Shown here piece after piece: positions 42,220 to 46,143 of a stretch of 46,143 bases of DNA. The stretch's first letter is position 1. Each line of letters opens with the position of its first letter. Position numbers and translations under genes: made by a program. The stretch lies in assembly GCA_903930765.1 (NCBI GenBank), contig CAIYZV010000410.1:1-46143 (forward strand), in the 5' to 3' direction. Source of the stretch: an uncultured Pirellula sp. Its GTDB lineage: Bacteria; Planctomycetota; Planctomycetia; Pirellulales; Pirellulaceae. The notes under the pieces are model-generated. The model saw only the letters and a list, made by a program, of their open reading frames with translations, ran no database searches and was not told where the DNA came from.

Positions 42220-43335
42220 ATGTCCACTAGCAATGTTCATTCTTGGCTTTCCAACAAAGCCATGGCGTTTGATTCCAGCGGTATCCGCAAGGTGTTTGCC
42301 TTGGCAGCGACGATGAAAAATCCGATCAATCTATCGATCGGCCAACCCGACTACGACGTGCCGGCTCCCATTCGCGACGCAGCGTGCAACGCGATTCAAT
42401 CAGGCAAGAACGCTTACAGCCCAACGCAAGGAATCGCGCCGCTGGTTCAGCGAATGCAGCACGAGATCGATCAACAGTACCAACATGATGATCGCGAAGT
42501 GTTCATTTGTTCAGGCACCAGCGGCGGTATCGTTTTAACGATGCTCTCCTTGGTAAATCCTGGTGATGAAGTGATCGTGTTCGATCCGTACTTCGTCATG
42601 TACGTCCCGCTGATCCAATTGGTTGGCGGAGTGCCAGTGATCATCGATACCTATCCCGATTTCCAAATCGACATGGATCGACTCCGCGATGCGATCACCC
42701 CAAGGACCAAACTGGTACTATTCAACAACCCATGCAATCCTACCGGAGTCGCTGCGAGTTTGGACGAAATCCGAGGCATCGCTGAGTTGTGCCAAGAGAA
42801 AGGAATCGCGCTGGTCTCCGACGAGATCTACAGCCAGTTCCATTTCGGTTCTCCGATGCGATCCCCCGCGGAGTTCAATCCGCAAACAATCGTAATCGAT
42901 GGCTTCTCAAAAAGTTACGCGATGACCGGCTGGCGGTTGGGCTATGTTCATGGCCCCAAGGAGATCATCCAAACCATGATCAAATTGCAGCAATACACCT
43001 TTGTGTGTGCACCCACTCCGCTTCAGCATGCATCGTTGGCAGCCATGGACTACGACATGTCGGAGCACTACAAGAATTATGAGCAAAAAAGAAATCGCAT
43101 CGTCGCGGGGCTCAAGGGTTATTATGAGTTTCGCGAACCCGGAGGAGCCTTCTATATATTTCCAAAGGTACCCTCGGGGAATGCAACCGAGTTCGTCGCT
43201 CGTGCGATCGCCAACGAATTGCTAATCATCCCCGGCAATATTTTCTCCCGCAAGGACACCCATTTCCGGATTTCCTTTGCAGCCAGCGATGAAACGTTGG
43301 ACCGAGGCATCGAAGTCCTACAGAAACTCGCTTAG
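42220..43335 (+). CDS. Class I/II aminotransferase (aspartate aminotransferase-like)
   Basis: A 371-residue PLP enzyme. Lys231 in 'IDGFSKSYAMTGWRLGY' is the Schiff-base lysine. 'NNPCNPTGVA' and 'SDEIYSQFHFG' give the conserved Asn and Asp-x-x-Tyr residues that hold PLP, and the carboxylate-binding Arg is in 'HFRISFAA' near the C-terminus. It belongs to the I-gamma/AspB-like group; the amino acid substrate is not predictable from sequence. The start at 42220 is the first ATG and gives a full-length N-terminus. It stands between a secreted hydrolase and a nucleoside transporter with no obvious operon partner. Confidence 0.9.
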   Translation: MSTSNVHSWLSNKAMAFDSSGIRKVFALAATMKNPINLSIGQPDYDVPAPIRDAACNAIQSGKNAYSPTQGIAPLVQRMQHEIDQQYQHDDREVFICSGTSGGIVLTMLSLVNPGDEVIVFDPYFVMYVPLIQLVGGVPVIIDTYPDFQIDMDRLRDAITPRTKLVLFNNPCNPTGVAASLDEIRGIAELCQEKGIALVSDEIYSQFHFGSPMRSPAEFNPQTIVIDGFSKSYAMTGWRLGYVHGPKEIIQTMIKLQQYTFVCAPTPLQHASLAAMDYDMSEHYKNYEQKRNRIVAGLKGYYEFREPGGAFYIFPKVPSGNATEFVARAIANELLIIPGNIFSRKDTHFRISFAASDETLDRGIEVLQKLA

Positions 43336-43498
43336 GCCCCCTCTCGCTGGGACGGATAGGAAAACGCGATCCGCAGGAAAAGACGCCACCGATCACTTTT
43401 CAAGCGTTTTTGAACTGTTAGACTCCTGCGATTGCGGTAAGAGCCAGCATCTGCCTGCGCTGGAATTGAGATCTAATCATAAATATACAGGTGGCGTT

Positions 43499-44764
43499 AT
43501 GGAACGAATCATCCCGATCCTAGGGTTATTGGTAATGATCCTCATCGCGTGGGGATTGAGCTCGAACAGGAACCGTTTCCCGTGGCGGGTCGTCATCGGC
43601 GGTCTGCTGATGCAAGTCGGATTTGCGTTATTAGTACTGAGGGTTCCAGCGGGCCATACCGTCTTTGCCGCCATCGGGAATGTTTTTACGGGATTGCTCG
43701 ATTGCGTCGACCAAGGGGCCGGATTCGTCTTTGGAAACGGCATGGTTCAGATGGAAAAGGACCTTTCGCCGGCATTCAAAGTCCATTTCGTTGCCTTCAA
43801 AGTACTCCCGACGATCATCTTTTTTTCCTCGTTGATGTCCGTACTCTACTACGTTGGCGCGATGCAGTTGGTCGTGGGCGCGATATCGAGAGCCATGCAG
43901 AAAACGCTCGGAACATCAGGGGCCGAAACACTGTCCGCTGCGGGTAACATCTTCGTCGGCCAAACCGAAGCCCCATTGCTGGTCCGTCCCTACCTGAACA
44001 GCATGACGCAATCAGAACTGATGGCGGTAATGGTCGGAGGATTCGCGACGATCGCAGGTGGGGTCATGGCCGCATACGTCGGCATGGGGATCGATCCTGT
44101 GCATTTGCTATCAGCAAGCCTGATGTCCGCACCGGCAGCCTTGGTAATCGCCAAAATCATGCAACCTGAGGTTGAGAAACCACTCACCTTGGGCAAGGTC
44201 GAAATGACACCGCCGATGGAAGCCACCAACTTGATCGATGCTGCTGCCCGCGGCGCGAGCGATGGTCTGAAACTAGCGCTGAATGTCGGTGCGATGCTCA
44301 TCGCATTCCTCGGGTTGATTTACATGCTCGATAATCTACTGGGACTCCTCACGGAAAACCTATCCAATCTCATCGTTGGTAAATCTCATCGAATCACATT
44401 CACGCAGATCATCGGCATCGCTTCTTCGCCGTTTGCTTGGTTGATGGGGATCGAATGGAAAGACTGCTGGGTTGCTGGCGAGATCCTCGGTACACGCATC
44501 GTCAGCAATGAGTTCATCTCGTATACGCAAATGGATCCTACAAACAACCCCGCGATCGCGGAAGTCTCGGAACGCACCAAGACTATTTTGACCTATGCGC
44601 TCTGCGGTTTCGCGAACATCGGGTCCATTGGAATCCAAATCGGGGGGCTCGGACCATTGGCTCCCGACCGACGCGATACGCTCGTAAAGCTCGGGGTAAG
44701 AGCCATGATCGGTGGGCTGCTGGCATGCTACATGACAGCCTGTCTTGCCGGTATCTTCATTTGA
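43499..44764 (+). CDS. CNT-family nucleoside transporter (NupC-like)
   Basis: 421 residues from the ATG at 43499, with AGGTGG 4 nt upstream; the frame extends to 43277 within the aminotransferase gene and is rejected. Eight or more hydrophobic helices are visible, together with the CNT hallmark 'VGQTEAPLLVRPYL' and the second repeat 'FANIGSIGIQIGGLGPLAP'. It imports nucleosides by cation symport across the inner membrane. The cytidine deaminase gene follows after 33 bp, which supports pyrimidine nucleoside uptake as its job. Confidence 0.92.
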   Translation: MERIIPILGLLVMILIAWGLSSNRNRFPWRVVIGGLLMQVGFALLVLRVPAGHTVFAAIGNVFTGLLDCVDQGAGFVFGNGMVQMEKDLSPAFKVHFVAFKVLPTIIFFSSLMSVLYYVGAMQLVVGAISRAMQKTLGTSGAETLSAAGNIFVGQTEAPLLVRPYLNSMTQSELMAVMVGGFATIAGGVMAAYVGMGIDPVHLLSASLMSAPAALVIAKIMQPEVEKPLTLGKVEMTPPMEATNLIDAAARGASDGLKLALNVGAMLIAFLGLIYMLDNLLGLLTENLSNLIVGKSHRITFTQIIGIASSPFAWLMGIEWKDCWVAGEILGTRIVSNEFISYTQMDPTNNPAIAEVSERTKTILTYALCGFANIGSIGIQIGGLGPLAPDRRDTLVKLGVRAMIGGLLACYMTACLAGIFI

Positions 44765-44784
44765 GGATCCATTGCTGCATCATC

Positions 44785-44790
44785 GGGGAG
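44785..44790 (+). promoter_or_regulatory. Ribosome binding site supporting a TTG start of cdd
   Basis: GGGGAG lies 7 nt before the TTG at 44798. The alternative ATG at 44855 has no comparable site but would give a more standard cytidine deaminase length. Confidence 0.55.
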
Positions 44791-44797
44791 AACCAAC

Positions 44798-45265
44798 TTG
44801 GGAATCGAAGGATTGGCAAATTCATCATCGGATCGCAAAGAACTATCCGTGAATATGGAACTGGCCCGGCAAGCTGCCAAGCGGGCTTACAATCCCTACA
44901 GCCGCTTTGCCGTAGGTTGCATCCTCGTGGATGAGTTCGGCAATAAGTACTCGGGTTGCAACATTGAATCCGCATCGTATTCGGTGACGTTATGCGCGGA
45001 ACGTGTCGCAGGATCCCAAGCCATCGCAAACGGTTCCCGATCTTGGAAAACGATTTACATTGTCTCCCCAACGAGGGTCAGCCCGTGCGGTGTCTGCCGG
45101 CAGTTCCTCTACGAATTTGCGCCAGACCTTCACGTATTCCTGGGCGATCTCGAATCAGATGCATTCCTGGGGCCAATTCCTCTCCGCGATCTCCTACCAT
45201 TCGCGGATAGCCTTCAATCAACAGTGCTGGGCGAAAAGCGTCCCAATGTGCTTAAGGAGGAATAG
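44798..45265 (+). CDS. cdd: Cytidine deaminase
   Basis: 155 residues from a TTG at 44798 (or 136 from the ATG at 44855). Zinc ligands and catalytic Glu are in TLCAERVA (Cys66, Glu68) and SPCGVCRQ (Cys97, Cys100), and substrate contacts in GCNIESAS (Asn55, Glu57). It deaminates cytidine and deoxycytidine to the uridine forms in the cytosol. It follows the CNT transporter by 33 bp and together they form a nucleoside salvage unit. The last codons contain the ribosome binding site of the Hsp70-like gene, which starts 5 bp after its stop. The N-terminus before Met20 is longer than usual, so the start is uncertain. Confidence 0.92.
   Translation: MGIEGLANSSSDRKELSVNMELARQAAKRAYNPYSRFAVGCILVDEFGNKYSGCNIESASYSVTLCAERVAGSQAIANGSRSWKTIYIVSPTRVSPCGVCRQFLYEFAPDLHVFLGDLESDAFLGPIPLRDLLPFADSLQSTVLGEKRPNVLKEE
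45254..45260 (+). promoter_or_regulatory. Ribosome binding site of the Hsp70-like gene inside cdd
   Basis: AAGGAGG lies within the last codons of the cytidine deaminase gene, 10 nt before the ATG at 45271. It supports this start and translational coupling of the two genes. Confidence 0.65.
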
Positions 45266-45270
45266 GTTCG

Positions 45271-46143
45271 ATGTCAGAAAGGGTAACCGGAAAAAGGACA
45301 AAGGAAAGCAATTCGGAACTCGAAGCTGCTTTTGAGAAACAGCAGAGCCATTTCGTCGTAGGGATCGACCTTGGCACGACCAACTGCGCGATGGCTTATG
45401 TGGATACTCGCAAAGAATCGCGTCGTGTCGAGGTTTTCAAGATTGAGCAACTCGTGGACTTTGGCGCCTCGGCTCGAATGGAAACGCTCCCCTCGTTTCA
45501 CTACGAATTGACCGACCAAGAACGCAACTCGGTCGACAAGCGACTACGGTTCGGCGAGCCCGAGAAGGAATGTGGTGTTGTGGGCACATTGGCCCGCGAA
45601 AGGACGTTGCAGGTCCCCGACCGTGGGATTGGCTCCGCCAAAAGCTGGCTTTGCCACACCCTAGTCGATCGCTCGAGCGATTTGCTTCCCTGGCAAGGCG
45701 ACGAAGACGTGCAACGACTTTCTCCGGTCGAGGTAAGTCGCCGGTATCTAGAACATTTGAGGCGTGCATGGGATAGAGACCATCCGCACGACCCGCTCAG
45801 CGAGCAAGAAGTGGTCGTGACCCTTCCCGCTTCTTTTGATGAAGTCGCCAGGCAATTGACGTTAGAGGCTGCCAAGCGAGCCGGCCTCAACCATGTAATC
45901 TTGATCGAGGAACCCCAGGCTGCTTTTTATGCTTGGCTCGATCGTCACCCGTCGGATTGGATGCAGATCCTGCAATCAGGTCAAAGCATTCTCGTGTGCG
46001 ATATCGGCGGAGGAACCACCGACTTTACGCTGATCCGCGTGATCGACTCCGCAGTTTCCCAAGATCCAACCCTAGAGTCAGATCCACTGGCTTTGGAAAA
46101 GCCAGGTCGTGAAGCCGATGTTAGTTCCGCCGATGTTAGTTCC
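45271..46143 (+). CDS. Hsp70-family (DnaK/YegD-like) protein, 3'-truncated by the window edge
   Basis: The frame is open for 291 codons from the ATG at 45271 to the last base, so only the N-terminal part is seen. Actin-like ATPase signatures are clear: phosphate-1 GIDLGTTNCAM (31-41), 'VVVTLPASFDEVARQLTLEAAKRAGL' with 'LIEEPQAAFYAWL' and phosphate-2 DIGGGTTDFT (244-253). It differs from DnaK in having about 26 extra N-terminal residues and several insertions, as in the Hsp70-like proteins planctomycetes often carry outside the dnaK operon. The last residues seen are two ADVSS pentapeptides from a 15-bp tandem repeat, at a place where DnaK has no such insert. It starts 5 bp after cdd. Its client is unknown. 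Confidence 0.85.
   Translation, partial: MSERVTGKRTKESNSELEAAFEKQQSHFVVGIDLGTTNCAMAYVDTRKESRRVEVFKIEQLVDFGASARMETLPSFHYELTDQERNSVDKRLRFGEPEKECGVVGTLARERTLQVPDRGIGSAKSWLCHTLVDRSSDLLPWQGDEDVQRLSPVEVSRRYLEHLRRAWDRDHPHDPLSEQEVVVTLPASFDEVARQLTLEAAKRAGLNHVILIEEPQAAFYAWLDRHPSDWMQILQSGQSILVCDIGGGTTDFTLIRVIDSAVSQDPTLESDPLALEKPGREADVSSADVSS
46114..46143. repeat. 15-bp in-frame tandem repeat at the window end
   Basis: Two exact head-to-tail copies of GCCGATGTTAGTTCC (46114-46128, 46129-46143) encode ADVSS twice inside the Hsp70-like gene. The array reaches the window edge, so more copies may follow. Confidence 0.9.

Overview
The window reads as a chromosomal segment of a planctomycete, most likely from the Pirellula/Rhodopirellula side of the phylum. 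The evidence is protein type. There is a very large secreted protein joining a ThuA domain, a PVC-type dehydrogenase propeller and a CxxCH haem site (33026-37456). There is a LEPR/LEDRRLM-type N-terminus on a dockerin-bearing extracellular protein (11251-13884). There are also an ABC-2 permease fused to a CPBP protease, a standalone HDOD protein and a Tat-exported protein of unknown function. Several genes have no clear ribosome binding site and many small clusters diverge, which also fits. No rRNA, tRNA, transposase, integrase or CRISPR array was seen.

Layout. 1-5.3 kb: a 16-bp tandem repeat, an orphan E2-type acyltransferase overlapping a secreted double-parvulin isomerase (minus strand), then a plus-strand series of DUF1854 protein, PhnP-like metallo-beta-lactamase and chorismate-lyase-like protein. 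5.4-8.5 kb: a two-gene Na+/drug-type ABC exporter on the minus strand. 8.9-11.2 kb: an HDOD protein and a LarA-type nickel-pincer racemase homologue. 11.3-13.9 kb: the dockerin surface protein. 14.1-18.3 kb: a secreted alpha/beta hydrolase running directly into a CopZ-like chaperone and a CopA copper ATPase. 18.3-23.0 kb (minus): a UVR-motif protein, error-prone polymerase DnaE2 and a DUF4345 membrane protein. 23.7-27.4 kb: an M16 peptidase pair (one member lacking the zinc motif, one intact) and a cysteine-desulfurase-like enzyme. 27.5-32.3 kb: a divergent locus with a secreted beta-propeller protein and an M81/MlrC-type peptidase on one side, and an RraA-type aldolase and the Tat protein on the other. 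33.0-37.5 kb: the ThuA/PVC protein. 37.9-46.1 kb: pdxH, leuA, a serine hydrolase, a class I aminotransferase, a CNT nucleoside transporter with cytidine deaminase, and a truncated Hsp70-like gene running off the end.

How genes work together. The clearest functional units are the ABC exporter pair (ATGA overlap), copZ-copA (4-nt gap), the M16 pair (17-nt overlap, probably a heterodimer), CNT-cdd (nucleoside uptake and deamination) and the isomerase/acyltransferase pair (ATGA overlap, relation unknown). leuA, pdxH and the aminotransferase are ordinary amino-acid and cofactor metabolism.

Most interesting signals. (1) At least six unrelated short tandem repeats share nearly the same unit length, 15 or 16 bp. 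Two are in frame inside proteins, and others lie in leaders, at a gene end or in intergenic DNA. (2) The start codon of dnaE2 sits in one arm of a perfect 11-bp inverted repeat. (3) The 661-bp gap between pdxH and leuA holds several well-paired hairpins and no gene, and may encode an undescribed structured RNA. (4) The divergent MlrC/RraA/Tat/propeller locus looks like an uncharacterised degradative unit. No obviously new defence or mobile system was found.
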